Positions 1 through 8,384 of a DNA stretch of 42,275 nt are shown here, one piece after another. The position numbers and the translations under genes are program-made. Under the pieces are notes generated by a model. The model made no database searches. It saw nothing but the letters and a program-made list of their open reading frames with translations, and was not told where the DNA came from. How positions within the stretch are numbered: position 1 is the stretch's first letter; each line of letters begins with the position of its first letter. The DNA comes from Bacillota bacterium (GTDB lineage Bacteria; Bacillota; Clostridia; Clostridiales; Clostridiaceae): assembly GCA_030705885.1 (NCBI GenBank), contig JAUZPN010000007.1:1-42275 (forward strand). Direction: 5' to 3'.

Positions 1-123
1 ATGGTTACACATAATGAAGAAATTGCAAAGATGGCAGATCGTGTTGTAAGAATGAAAGATGGAAAAATAACTGACATTGTTGAAAACGAGAATCCATGTA
101 GTGCTGTAGAACTTGAGTGGTAA
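1..123 (+). CDS. ABC transporter ATP-binding protein, C-terminal end only
   Basis: The window opens inside a reading frame that ends at a TAA at 121-123. The 40 visible residues begin with a VTHNEEIA stretch, which is the H-loop (switch histidine) region of ABC ATPases, followed by the usual closing pattern 'ADRVVRMKDGKI'. Walker A, Walker B and the signature motif would lie upstream, outside the window, so the first ATG here is internal and not a start. The stop is 12 nt before the FtsX-type permease, so the two are clearly one operon and form the nucleotide-binding and membrane halves of one transporter, of the MacB/LolD/bacitracin-export type. Substrate cannot be told. Confidence 0.85.
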   Translation: MVTHNEEIAKMADRVVRMKDGKITDIVENENPCSAVELEW

Positions 124-135
124 AGGGGAAAAAGC

Positions 136-2601
136 ATGAAAAAAATATATGTAATAGATACATGGAGACACATGAAGCGTAATATTATAACTGTTTTTGC
201 TATTATTTTAATTGTTAGTCTAGGGATATCCACATATCTAGGAATGTCTTTTGCAAAGATATCTATGAATAGAACGGGAAATTATTATTATTCAAAACAA
301 AAATTACATAATTTTGAGATAAGTTATAATTACGGAATAACAGAAGATGATTTAGGAAAAATAAGTAAGATAGAAGGGATAGATGCTGTAGAAGGTCTTT
401 ATAAGACAACAGGTTTTTTGAAGATTGGAGGAGGAAATAGGCTGGTAACGGTACAATCCGTTACAAAAAAAGTAGATGTTGCAAATGTCATTAATGGACG
501 TCTTCCGGAGAAACAGAATGAAATTGCTATTGAACAAGTAATGGCTGAAGAAGATCATGTTACAATAGGTGATGAAGTTGAAATTAACTGTGAAGATGAA
601 AATGGAACAAGCTATCTTTTAGAAAAGAAATTTAAGGTAGTAGGTATCGTGGAGCATCCTGCTTATTCTTGTAATTATGTATATAGCCGCCGAGGTCTAA
701 GCGAAAAAGGAAATGGAAATTGCCAAAACTATTTTCTTGTATCTAAGGATGCTTTTAATAGTGAGAAATTAGATACTTGTTACCAAAGTGCATTGGTATG
801 GAGTGATACACTTAAAAAATATAACTGCTTTTCAGAAGAATATAAGAAGGAAAGTGATAAAATAAAGCAGCGTATTGAGAAGATTGAAGGAGAACAGAGT
901 CCAGCTCGATACAATGATGTGAAGAAAAAAGCAGGTGAAGAGATAGTTAAAACTAACTGGAATATTTATGACCGTAGTGCAAATATAAGTTATGTAATGT
1001 ATTCTGACAATGCAGATGGAATTGGAAAGTTGAGTTTTAGTTTTGCGTTTGTATATATTGTAGTTGCATTTATGGTTTGCTATTCTAATATTGGACGTAT
1101 GATTACGAAACAAAAACTTTTAATTGGAACTCAAAAAGCATTAGGATTCCGAGCCGGAGAAATAGAATTACAATATCTTTCTTATGCTTGTTTTTGTACC
1201 TTTTGGGGGTGTGTCTGGGGTGTTTTATCTGCAGTATTTTTTATAGAGAAGCTTTCGCTAAAGAGTTATATACCGATGTACTATTTAAAGAATTATTTTA
1301 TTGTTTACGATACTAAGCTGATTGTGATTACTATTATAAGTGCCTTTGCCTTGACATGTATTGCAACATTAATGGCTTGTAGAAAACAGATTCGAAAATC
1401 TACAGTGGTGCTGCTCAAAGATGAATTAGTTGGGGATAGCAAAGAATTTTTCTTTGAAAAATGGTTTTTATGGAAAAAGATATCTTTGTTTAGACGTACT
1501 GTTATTAAAAACCTATTAAATGAAAAGCGTCATATGATAACGACTATTATCGGAGTCGCTGGATGTACAGCACTTATGATCATCGGATTTACATTAAAAT
1601 TTGCCATTTCAGATGTGAAAGTGCAGCAGTTTCAACATATTCAGAAATTTGATTTGAGTCTGCAAGTTGAATCAAAAACAAATGGTAAAAGCTACACAGA
1701 TGAATTAGATAAATTTCAAAATCTTAAGTATATGAGCTTTTTAGATAAAATGGTAGGAGTACGGCTGAATGGGAAGGATGATATAGTTGCGGACTTGTTA
1801 TGTGCAGACACTCGTGAGTTGAATGAGTACTTCCAGCTGAAAGATGAAAAAATGAAGAAAACAATAGGGAACTATGGAGAAGGTGTATTAATTAGTGCTA
1901 ATACAGCACAGTATTATCACATTAAATTAAATGATAAGGTTGACATTATGAAAGAAAATGGGGAGAAGGTTTCTGTCCCAGTTGTAGGAATTGTTGAAAA
2001 TTATGTATGTCATATTATTATTATGAAACCTGATTATTATAAGAAGGTAATGGGTGAGGACGCTCAAAATAATATATATTTTATTAAATTAAATGGTACT
2101 AATGAGGGAAAATTAAGGCAGGCTGTATGCACTAAGGAAGGATATATTGATTTAGCAGGAAAGGAAATGGGGATTAGTATATTCAAAAACATTGCAGATT
2201 CCCTTAATTCTGTTGTTGAAGTAATGACTTCTCTATCTGCAATCATGGCATTAGTTGTTGTGTTGAATCTTATTATTATGTACATAAATGAAAAATCAAA
2301 AATGCTAGCTGTCATGAGAATAAATGGTTATTCAATACGTAAGACAAAATCATTCATTAACTTTAGTAATATAATACTGATTATTTCAGGACTATGTATT
2401 GGTGTTTTAGTAGGAATTTTACTGGGAATACAAATAGTTACCATTATAGATAATGACTGTGTAACATTTATTCATACACCAAATTATATGGCATGTCTTT
2501 TAAGTTGTGGTATTAGTATCGGATATTCAATCATAATTGGTGTAATAGGGAACAGAAAAATTAACAATCTTGAACTAACTAACATTAATAGATTTGAATA
2601 A
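136..2601 (+). CDS. FtsX-like ABC transporter permease (two-repeat type)
   Basis: This 821-residue membrane protein has the layout of large FtsX/MacB-type permeases. It has one N-terminal helix (about 17-36), a large extracytoplasmic domain (about 37-295), three helices (about 299-317, 348-371, 394-414), then a second copy of the plan: helix about 467-488, a smaller outer domain, and three C-terminal helices (roughly from 690 to 806). Start at ATG 136 follows an AAGGGG ribosome binding site. It lies 12 nt behind the ATPase gene. Two-repeat permeases with one ATPase partner typically export lipids or peptides or act as mechanotransmitting resistance/sensor transporters in Firmicutes. No histidine kinase or response regulator is visible here, though one could lie upstream. 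The family call is firm and the substrate is unknown. Confidence 0.85.
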   Translation: MKKIYVIDTWRHMKRNIITVFAIILIVSLGISTYLGMSFAKISMNRTGNYYYSKQKLHNFEISYNYGITEDDLGKISKIEGIDAVEGLYKTTGFLKIGGGNRLVTVQSVTKKVDVANVINGRLPEKQNEIAIEQVMAEEDHVTIGDEVEINCEDENGTSYLLEKKFKVVGIVEHPAYSCNYVYSRRGLSEKGNGNCQNYFLVSKDAFNSEKLDTCYQSALVWSDTLKKYNCFSEEYKKESDKIKQRIEKIEGEQSPARYNDVKKKAGEEIVKTNWNIYDRSANISYVMYSDNADGIGKLSFSFAFVYIVVAFMVCYSNIGRMITKQKLLIGTQKALGFRAGEIELQYLSYACFCTFWGCVWGVLSAVFFIEKLSLKSYIPMYYLKNYFIVYDTKLIVITIISAFALTCIATLMACRKQIRKSTVVLLKDELVGDSKEFFFEKWFLWKKISLFRRTVIKNLLNEKRHMITTIIGVAGCTALMIIGFTLKFAISDVKVQQFQHIQKFDLSLQVESKTNGKSYTDELDKFQNLKYMSFLDKMVGVRLNGKDDIVADLLCADTRELNEYFQLKDEKMKKTIGNYGEGVLISANTAQYYHIKLNDKVDIMKENGEKVSVPVVGIVENYVCHIIIMKPDYYKKVMGEDAQNNIYFIKLNGTNEGKLRQAVCTKEGYIDLAGKEMGISIFKNIADSLNSVVEVMTSLSAIMALVVVLNLIIMYINEKSKMLAVMRINGYSIRKTKSFINFSNIILIISGLCIGVLVGILLGIQIVTIIDNDCVTFIHTPNYMACLLSCGISIGYSIIIGVIGNRKINNLELTNINRFE

Positions 2602-2655
2602 TGTTTGCAAAAAACTTAAATGCATAAAATAGAAATACATAAAATAGTTTAACTT

Positions 2656-2686
2656 AACAGCACTAACATTAGTTAGTGCTGTTTTT
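2656..2686. terminator. bidirectional intrinsic terminator
   Basis: A 12-bp perfect stem (AACAGCACTAAC, pairing with 2672-2683) with a 4-nt loop and a T-run on the plus side. It sits between the converging permease and DUF6179-like genes. The minus-strand gene's last sense codons form part of the stem and its TAA stop (2669-2671) is in the loop. The central 22 nt recur exactly in the terminator at 7383-7424. Confidence 0.8.
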
Positions 2687-4033
2687 CTTCAGTTCTTTAA
2701 TAAACTCTGTAAATTGCTTCTGCCATTCTTCTTCTTTTGCATCTGCATTTAAGTTATTAGGTGCAAGTTCACCATTTCTTAATTCCTCAGAAAATACTAG
2801 GTTTTCTAAAACTGATAGTTCTGGGACACTTAATGTGCTAAATATAGTTTTCATTTCTTCATTAAACAAGCAGTTGGATTTAAGCATATCTATAAAATCT
2901 TCTAAAGATTTTATATTTTCATTTATAATAGTAATTTTGCCTTCAATATTTTCACATTCCATTAATTCCTGTATCATGGTTCTAAAATCTTCATCTTTCA
3001 TCTTAGGTACATTATAGAAAGTTGTACCTTCGGTTTGAGGATCATCTTTAGAGCTGGTTATAACAATATTTGAAAGGTTGTTATTTTTAGCTGCGGTTGA
3101 TATTCTAGAAACTAATATATTAATATAATTTTTAATATATTCTGATAGGGTAGTGTTTTCTTCATTAAAATATTTTATGATTTTTTTAGCAGCTTCACTA
3201 ATAAGCATATTTATTTCTATGGAATCCATACTTTTCAAGTTATTAATTATCATAGTACCTTGAAGTTTAGAAAGAATTATGATGCTAGGCTCATTTCCTG
3301 ACAGAACAGAGAAGATATTATTGGTTAATACTATTTCAAATATGTTTATTGGAAACTTTACAGAGTCTATTTTGTATACTGATGCATGGTCAATAAACAG
3401 TCTTTGTATATCTATCTTGTTAAAGTAACTGCAAAATTCATTTTCCATCTTGAGTTTTTCAAGGTATTCTTTAATATAGAAAATACCTCTTAATTTCATA
3501 TCATCAAATAATAAAGGGTAATCAATATCACAATCTCCATTTTGTGCATTAAATACTAAGTTGTAGCTTTTGAAAAACTTTGGAATTCCTTTTTCGATTG
3601 TATCATTATATACTTCATTTTGTATGTCTAGTTTATTTTCTTTAACTTCATTAAGCAGCATCATTGTTTCAATAACAGCTTCTGATACAATCTCGATGCC
3701 GCTATTGTATATTTCTTGTAAGCTTTTTACTTTTAGCAGTTCTATACAGCTTTCAGGGTCCTTCAGACTTGAAGTATACGCATCAATAGAATAATATAAT
3801 GAATTTAGCAGGCTTTCAGCTGTTTCAACACTTACAGAAGTGCTTTCATTTTTGGTATATCTTTTTATTAAATCTTTAAGTATAAATATTACTTGACTTT
3901 GGAAGGCGGTAATGAAGCTTTTATTAATCATGCCAGCTTTAAATGCTTCTTCTAAAAGTGAATTTGTGTATTGATAAATGTTTAAATTTTCTGTTTTTAT
4001 ATATATTTTTTTATCTATATTATTAGATACCAT
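2669..4033 (-). CDS. uncharacterised protein, possibly DUF6179 family
   Basis: An all-helical-looking soluble protein of about 454 residues with no signal peptide, membrane segment or catalytic motif I can recognise. From memory it resembles the clostridial DUF6179 family, whose members sit next to a DUF6323-type gene as here, but I could not check this. An ATG also exists at 4042, but the AGGGAAGG ribosome binding site (4043-4050) directly abuts it, whereas it is 9 nt from the ATG at 4033, so 4033 is the better start. With that start the gene overlaps the upstream 160-residue gene by 11 nt, which implies translational coupling and probably a two-protein complex or linked function. The C-terminus is rich in Glu, Lys and Asn. 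Confidence 0.75.
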   Translation of the reverse strand: MVSNNIDKKIYIKTENLNIYQYTNSLLEEAFKAGMINKSFITAFQSQVIFILKDLIKRYTKNESTSVSVETAESLLNSLYYSIDAYTSSLKDPESCIELLKVKSLQEIYNSGIEIVSEAVIETMMLLNEVKENKLDIQNEVYNDTIEKGIPKFFKSYNLVFNAQNGDCDIDYPLLFDDMKLRGIFYIKEYLEKLKMENEFCSYFNKIDIQRLFIDHASVYKIDSVKFPINIFEIVLTNNIFSVLSGNEPSIIILSKLQGTMIINNLKSMDSIEINMLISEAAKKIIKYFNEENTTLSEYIKNYINILVSRISTAAKNNNLSNIVITSSKDDPQTEGTTFYNVPKMKDEDFRTMIQELMECENIEGKITIINENIKSLEDFIDMLKSNCLFNEEMKTIFSTLSVPELSVLENLVFSEELRNGELAPNNLNADAKEEEWQKQFTEFIKELKKNSTN

Positions 4034-4505
4034 TATTATCATCCTTCCCTAATAGAAAATCATTAAGTTGATTTTTGGCTCGGATATTTCTCGCAAATAT
4101 CTCTATTTCTCTGCCTTGAAGAAGTTCTATAGATCCTTTGCAGGAGTTATTAAAGTAATCCATCATCCTTTCTATTAATTCTTCATCTCCTATGGAATCC
4201 TCTGTTTCGTTTTTTAGATAATAAAATATCTCCTGTAAATCAATAAGTGTTGAAGTGTAATTCTGTTGATTTATAAAGTCTGAGGTGCAGAAGCTGTTTA
4301 TAAGTTCTTTTAATGTTTCTATACTTAAGTCAATTCTTCCATAGCTTTGTAATGCATAAGTTCTCTGTTCCATAATTTCCATTGCATCTTTTTCAGTTAA
4401 GATCAAACCATATTGTATTGAGAAATCATTAAATTTCATCAGTTCATTAATTTGAATTTCTTTAAGTACCTCATTCATAGAATTGAAGATAACAGGTAAA
4501 TTCAT
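4023..4505 (-). CDS. uncharacterised 160-residue protein, possibly DUF6323 family
   Basis: A 160-residue acidic, helical, soluble protein, first gene of a two-gene minus-strand unit. A good GAGGTGAT ribosome binding site precedes the ATG at 4505. From memory it resembles the DUF6323 family, which is found beside DUF6179 proteins in clostridia; this is not verified. The sequence is rich in Glu, Ile and Leu with no Cys cluster, P-loop, helix-turn-helix or transmembrane segment. Its 3' end overlaps the downstream gene. The pairing, not the individual sequence, is the best clue: two proteins made from coupled translation with no enzyme nearby. No function is offered. Confidence 0.75.
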   Translation of the reverse strand: MNLPVIFNSMNEVLKEIQINELMKFNDFSIQYGLILTEKDAMEIMEQRTYALQSYGRIDLSIETLKELINSFCTSDFINQQNYTSTLIDLQEIFYYLKNETEDSIGDEELIERMMDYFNNSCKGSIELLQGREIEIFARNIRAKNQLNDFLLGKDDNNGI

Positions 4506-4597
4506 TAGATATCACCTCTCATATTTTGCTCAGATATATTTATCCACTTAACTATACTTTCCCCGTAAAGTTTAACTAGTTATTTTTGAAAAAACTA

Positions 4598-4626
4598 TTG
4601 ACTTTTTGATTGAAATGGTGTATAGT
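4598..4626 (+). promoter_or_regulatory. sigma-A promoter with no gene directly downstream
   Basis: TTGACT, 17 nt, TATAGT. Transcription would start near 4633. The next plus-strand gene begins at 4894, and an intrinsic terminator (4709-4746) lies between. Confidence 0.55.
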
Positions 4627-4632
4627 TAAATT

Positions 4633-4746
4633 GTATAAGTGTTTATATTATGTGCATATTATATACCCATTAGGTAGTATTGTCAATACAATTATTTTTT
4701 GTGCAAGGAAACCTGACAAATCTGAAGTTTGTCAGGTTTATTTTTT
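4633..4746 (+). ncRNA. candidate small RNA or attenuated leader
   Basis: The interval from the predicted start of the 4598-4626 promoter to the T-run of the 4709-4746 terminator is about 114 nt. It has no open frame with a ribosome binding site. A small ATTGT-CAAT-ACAAT hairpin lies at about 4679-4692. I do not recognise a known riboswitch fold. It is either a free-standing small RNA or a terminated leader for the leucine-rich-repeat gene at 4894. Confidence 0.35.
4709..4746 (+). terminator. intrinsic terminator with no upstream gene
   Basis: A 12-bp perfect stem (AAACCTGACAAA with its complement at 4728-4739), a 7-nt loop, then A and six T. It points away from the minus-strand operon at 2669-4505 and has no coding gene upstream on its own strand. 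Confidence 0.75.
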
Positions 4747-4823
4747 ATAAATTTATAAGCTGATTTTTAATATCAAGGCATAAATAGGTTGATATACACT
4801 TAATTACTATTAAAATAAAATAT

Positions 4824-4851
4824 ATGACTTTAAGGACAAATATGTTATAAT
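4824..4851 (+). promoter_or_regulatory. possible promoter of the leucine-rich-repeat gene
   Basis: A good TATAAT (4846-4851) with a weak ATGACT 16 nt upstream, 42 nt before the ATG. It is weaker than the orphan promoter at 4598. Confidence 0.35.
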
Positions 4852-4893
4852 TAAATATAACTATAAATATAAATATGAAGAGGTGGAATTTAG

Positions 4894-7341
4894 ATGAAAA
4901 TATTTTCAAAGAAGTTTTTATCATCAGTGATGGTGCTTATGATTACATTAAATATAGGTATATTAAGTCCATTAGTTGTATTTGCAGATAGTTCTTCAAC
5001 GGATTTTGTAATTGATAGTAATGGAGTTTTGACTGGTTATAATGGAAATCAAGAGGAAGTTATAATTCCAAGTAATGTAAAGAGTATTGCTAATTATGTA
5101 TTTAATTATTGTGATAGTATTAAAGTATTAAAAATTCCTGATAGTGTAAAAAGTATTGGAATGAATGCATTTTATTCATGTCATGGGTTAATCGATGTTA
5201 CAATAGGTAGTGGCGTTTCAGAAATAGGAATTAGTGCTTTTGAAGAGTGTATTAATCTAAAGTATGTAACGCTTTCAGAGGGTTTAAAGCATATAGATTA
5301 TGCAGCTTTTAAAGATTCTCCAATACAAAAGTTAATTTTACCAAGTACTTTATTGTCTATTGGTGACTACGCGTTTTACGCATGTTCAGGATTAACAAAC
5401 ATAACAATACCAAACAGCGTTACAAGTATTGGAAATTATTCATTTTGTTATTGCAGTTCAATAACAAGCATTAAATTATCAAATAGTTTAACTAGTATAG
5501 GGAGTGAAGCTTTTAGTTGCTGTAGAATAACTAGTATAACAATACCTAGTAGTGTAACACAAATAGGAGATAGTCCATTTACATATTGCTGGTATCTTCA
5601 AAACATTAATGTAGATACCAATAATAATAAATATTATAGTAGTAATGGTATATTATATGACAAAAACAGTACAAGCCTTGTTGAATATCCTTCGGGTAAG
5701 AAAGATAAAATTTATATGATACCACTTAATATAACTAATATAGATAATGGTGCTTTTATAAGCTGCAGTTATTTAAATCAAATTATAATAACTGCAAATG
5801 TAACCTCTATAGGCTCTAATTTATTTAAATACTGCACCAACTTAGAATTGGTAAGTGTAGATTCTAATAATAAACAATACATAAGTGATAATGGAATATT
5901 AATAAATAATAATTCACATGAGTTAATCAAATATCCTCCTAAAAATAAAATGACATCTTATGAGGTTAAAAACAATATAAAGATTATAGATGATGAGGCA
6001 TTTGATGGTTGCAGTAATTTAGGGAGCGTAACACTTTCTGATGGATTAACACAAATAAACTCATATGCATTTTCTGACTGCAGCAGTTTGCAGAAAATAA
6101 TTATTCCTGATAGTGTTAAATATGTGGGAGACGGTGCATTTAACAGATGTACCAGTTTGACAAGTGTAACATTATCAAATTACTGTACTGATATAGCAGC
6201 TGGGGAATTTGAAAATTGCACAAAATTAAATGATATTGAAATTCCGTACAATGTAACCTCTATCAAAGATAGTGCATTTTTTAATTGTTCTGCACTAACA
6301 AGTGTAACAATACCAAGTACTGTAACTAATATTGCAAGTCATGAACTTAGTAATTGCAACAATTTAACATTATATGTTATAGAAAATTCTTATGCTAAGG
6401 AATTTGCTATTCAAAACAAAATTTCATATAAGGTAATTGAAGATCCATATTATGGTTTTTTAATAGATGCTAATGGTGTACTTATTAAATATAGTGGAGA
6501 TGGAGGAAATGTAGTTGTTCCAAAAGGGGTAAAGAGTATTGGTAGTTATGCTTTCTCTCCACAAACTAAAATAGACAGTTTGATAATTCCGGAGGGAGTA
6601 ACAAGTATACAAGACGGAGCATTTGAGAATTGCAATAACATATATAGTATAATTATTCCTAAAAGTGTAACATCTATAGGTAAATCTGCATTTTATGGAT
6701 GTATGAGCCTATCAAAAATAATAATTCCTGAAGGAATAACAAATATACAAGAAAGGACATTTGAGTATTGTATTAATTTAAAGAATATAACTATTCCAAA
6801 AAGTGTAACAACCATAGGAAATTCTGCATTTTCTGAATGTACTCAATTAGCAGAAATAACTTTTTCAGGTGGGTTAACAAGTATAGGCGATTTTACATTT
6901 TCTGATTGTATTGGATTGACAAAAATAACACTTCCAGATGGGTTGACGAATATAGGTAATTATTCATTTCTTGGCTGTAGTGAATTAAAACGTGTGGTAA
7001 TACCAAGTAGTGTAATAATCATAGGAAATTCTGCATTTAAGAGTTATGGTTTAGAAATTTGTGGGGTTAAATCATCTTATGCCTACAAATATGCCATGGA
7101 TAATAACATTAAATTTATAGATTTAAATATAAATTATGGAGATGTTAATGGTGATTCAAAAGTTAATGCACTTGATTATATATATATTAAGAGATATATA
7201 AATGGTTCTATTAGAGTATTTCCATATACAGATGGAATGAAAGCATCTGATTTAAATGATGATGGAAAAATTGATCAGAATGATTATATTTTGCTTAGAC
7301 AATTTCTTATTCATAAAATCAATAAATTTCCTGTTCAATAG
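4894..7341 (+). CDS. secreted BspA-type leucine-rich-repeat protein with C-terminal type I dockerin
   Basis: This 815-residue protein starts with a signal peptide (about 1-32; Lys-rich start, hydrophobic core, cleavage near 'VFADS'). It continues with many 22-24-residue LRR_5/BspA repeats of the form 'IPSSVTSIGxxAFxxC'. Two blocks each open with a related cap, near residues 36 ('VIDSNGVLTGY') and 520 ('LIDANGVLIKY'), suggesting an internal duplication. Residues 748-815 form a type I dockerin: GDVNGDSKVN and SDLNDDGKID are its two calcium-binding loops. The ribosome binding site is GAGGTGG. Dockerins bind cohesin modules on scaffoldins, so the protein may be docked on a cell-surface scaffold. 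BspA repeats are found in adhesins and other surface proteins. No cohesin gene is seen in this window. Confidence 0.88.
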   Translation: MKIFSKKFLSSVMVLMITLNIGILSPLVVFADSSSTDFVIDSNGVLTGYNGNQEEVIIPSNVKSIANYVFNYCDSIKVLKIPDSVKSIGMNAFYSCHGLIDVTIGSGVSEIGISAFEECINLKYVTLSEGLKHIDYAAFKDSPIQKLILPSTLLSIGDYAFYACSGLTNITIPNSVTSIGNYSFCYCSSITSIKLSNSLTSIGSEAFSCCRITSITIPSSVTQIGDSPFTYCWYLQNINVDTNNNKYYSSNGILYDKNSTSLVEYPSGKKDKIYMIPLNITNIDNGAFISCSYLNQIIITANVTSIGSNLFKYCTNLELVSVDSNNKQYISDNGILINNNSHELIKYPPKNKMTSYEVKNNIKIIDDEAFDGCSNLGSVTLSDGLTQINSYAFSDCSSLQKIIIPDSVKYVGDGAFNRCTSLTSVTLSNYCTDIAAGEFENCTKLNDIEIPYNVTSIKDSAFFNCSALTSVTIPSTVTNIASHELSNCNNLTLYVIENSYAKEFAIQNKISYKVIEDPYYGFLIDANGVLIKYSGDGGNVVVPKGVKSIGSYAFSPQTKIDSLIIPEGVTSIQDGAFENCNNIYSIIIPKSVTSIGKSAFYGCMSLSKIIIPEGITNIQERTFEYCINLKNITIPKSVTTIGNSAFSECTQLAEITFSGGLTSIGDFTFSDCIGLTKITLPDGLTNIGNYSFLGCSELKRVVIPSSVIIIGNSAFKSYGLEICGVKSSYAYKYAMDNNIKFIDLNINYGDVNGDSKVNALDYIYIKRYINGSIRVFPYTDGMKASDLNDDGKIDQNDYILLRQFLIHKINKFPVQ

Positions 7342-7382
7342 TTTATACAAGTAGTTAATGTAAAAGTTAAATTTAAAAATGT

Positions 7383-7424
7383 AAAAACTAATAGCACTAA
7401 CATTAGTTAGTGCTATTAGTTTTT
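7383..7424. terminator. strong bidirectional intrinsic terminator
   Basis: A 19-bp perfect stem (7383-7401 pairing with 7406-7424) around a 4-nt ATTA loop, flanked by A-run and T-run. It serves the converging leucine-rich-repeat gene and the minus-strand biosynthetic operon, whose TAA stop lies at its edge. Its core is identical to that of the terminator at 2656. Confidence 0.9.
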
Positions 7425-8133
7425 ATATTAATTTTTGAAGTGTTTTATTTATAATATCTGAAACTTCCTTTTTATGTTGATTTATAAAGAAGTGGTCTCC
7501 TTCAAATTCATAGAAACTGCACTCCCTAGATGTACATTTACGCCATAACTGTAAGTATTCATGTGGGAAGTAAGAATCCTGATTCCCATTTAAAATGCTG
7601 ATTCCACAATTTAAATTAACTATTTCCTGATTATAGTCATATTTTTGAACTATGTTATAGTCGCTAAGCAAAATAGGAAAAAGAAAATCTCGTATTTCTT
7701 TATTATTATTAATTTGGATTTTAGTTCCTACAACATCAATAAGTCTTTCAAAAATCTGTTCATCAGAGTAGTCATTACCCATTTTATAAGCATCTTCAAC
7801 ATATGGTGGAAAACGTCCAGAAAAGAAAACATGTATGGGTTCTTTTTTATTGTTTAATCTTATTTTGCGTATTAATTCATAGGCAAGTATTGTTCCCATA
7901 CTATGGCCATAGAAAGCATAAGGACCTTCATCAAGTTCGTGAGAAATTCTACTGTATATATCAATAACAGCTTCATCTATACTTTTATACAAAGGTTCAG
8001 ATATACGTTTTCCATGGCCAGCAAGCTCTATAGGTTTCATTTCAATGATGTTATCAATATATTTTTTCCAGCTTAAATAGGCACTTGCAGAGCCACCTGC
8101 ATAAGGAAAGAAATAAACCTTTATTTTTTCCAA
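7423..8133 (-). CDS. type II thioesterase (GrsT/RifR-like alpha/beta hydrolase)
   Basis: The 236 residues match type II thioesterases of nonribosomal and polyketide pathways. They show the N-terminal FFPYAGGSA oxyanion motif (8-16), the nucleophile elbow GHSMG with Ser78, a likely Asp186 and a GDHFFI motif with His214, so the triad is complete. Such enzymes hydrolyse wrong or stalled acyl groups from carrier proteins, or release the product. The start is TTG at 8133, chosen because the GGAGG (8141-8145) is 7 nt away and no ATG fits. The carrier-protein gene stops 2 nt upstream. It is the last gene of the operon, immediately before the terminator at 7383-7424. Without a condensing enzyme in the operon, it may be the product-release step rather than an editor. 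Confidence 0.88.
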   Translation of the reverse strand: MEKIKVYFFPYAGGSASAYLSWKKYIDNIIEMKPIELAGHGKRISEPLYKSIDEAVIDIYSRISHELDEGPYAFYGHSMGTILAYELIRKIRLNNKKEPIHVFFSGRFPPYVEDAYKMGNDYSDEQIFERLIDVVGTKIQINNNKEIRDFLFPILLSDYNIVQKYDYNQEIVNLNCGISILNGNQDSYFPHEYLQLWRKCTSRECSFYEFEGDHFFINQHKKEVSDIINKTLQKLI

Positions 8134-8135
8134 TA

Positions 8136-8384
8136 TTATTCCTCCGGTCTATGCTCGTTCAGTATGGTAAAAATGTCTCCAATAGTTTCAATAGTAGCAA
8201 CTGCAGACAGAGGTATACTTATTTCATAGGATTTATTCAAAAATAAACCAAGGCTGAATAGTCCTAGTGAATCAAAACCTAAATCTTCATATATGTTTGT
8301 TTCTTTAGATAGTTCATTAATTTCAATTCCTGTATAACTTGATACCTTTTCAACAAAATCAGTCCATTCAATTTTTTTGCTCAT
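8136..8384 (-). CDS. free-standing acyl/peptidyl carrier protein
   Basis: An 82-residue acidic four-helix carrier protein. The phosphopantetheine site is intact: DLGFDSLG with Ser39. A GTG at 8393 also opens the frame but is part of the ribosome binding region; AGGAGG lies 8 nt before the ATG at 8384, so this start is preferred. It overlaps the end of the upstream ligase gene by 17 nt and is followed 2 nt later by the thioesterase. The acyl chain made by one of the two adjacent adenylating enzymes is presumably loaded onto it. It is unlikely to be the housekeeping fatty-acid ACP, because no fatty-acid genes are near. No phosphopantetheinyl transferase gene is in the window, so one must act in trans. 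Confidence 0.87.
   Translation of the reverse strand: MSKKIEWTDFVEKVSSYTGIEINELSKETNIYEDLGFDSLGLFSLGLFLNKSYEISIPLSAVATIETIGDIFTILNEHRPEE

Noticed and set aside
4541-4575. Another copy of the palindromic element upstream of the 160-residue gene
   Set aside because: Only a short CTATACTTTCC-type flank matches. The core arms are missing, so it is not listed as a copy.
4894-7341. Dockerin as proof of a cellulosome locus
   Set aside because: No cohesin, scaffoldin or cellulase gene is in the window, so only the single domain is claimed.
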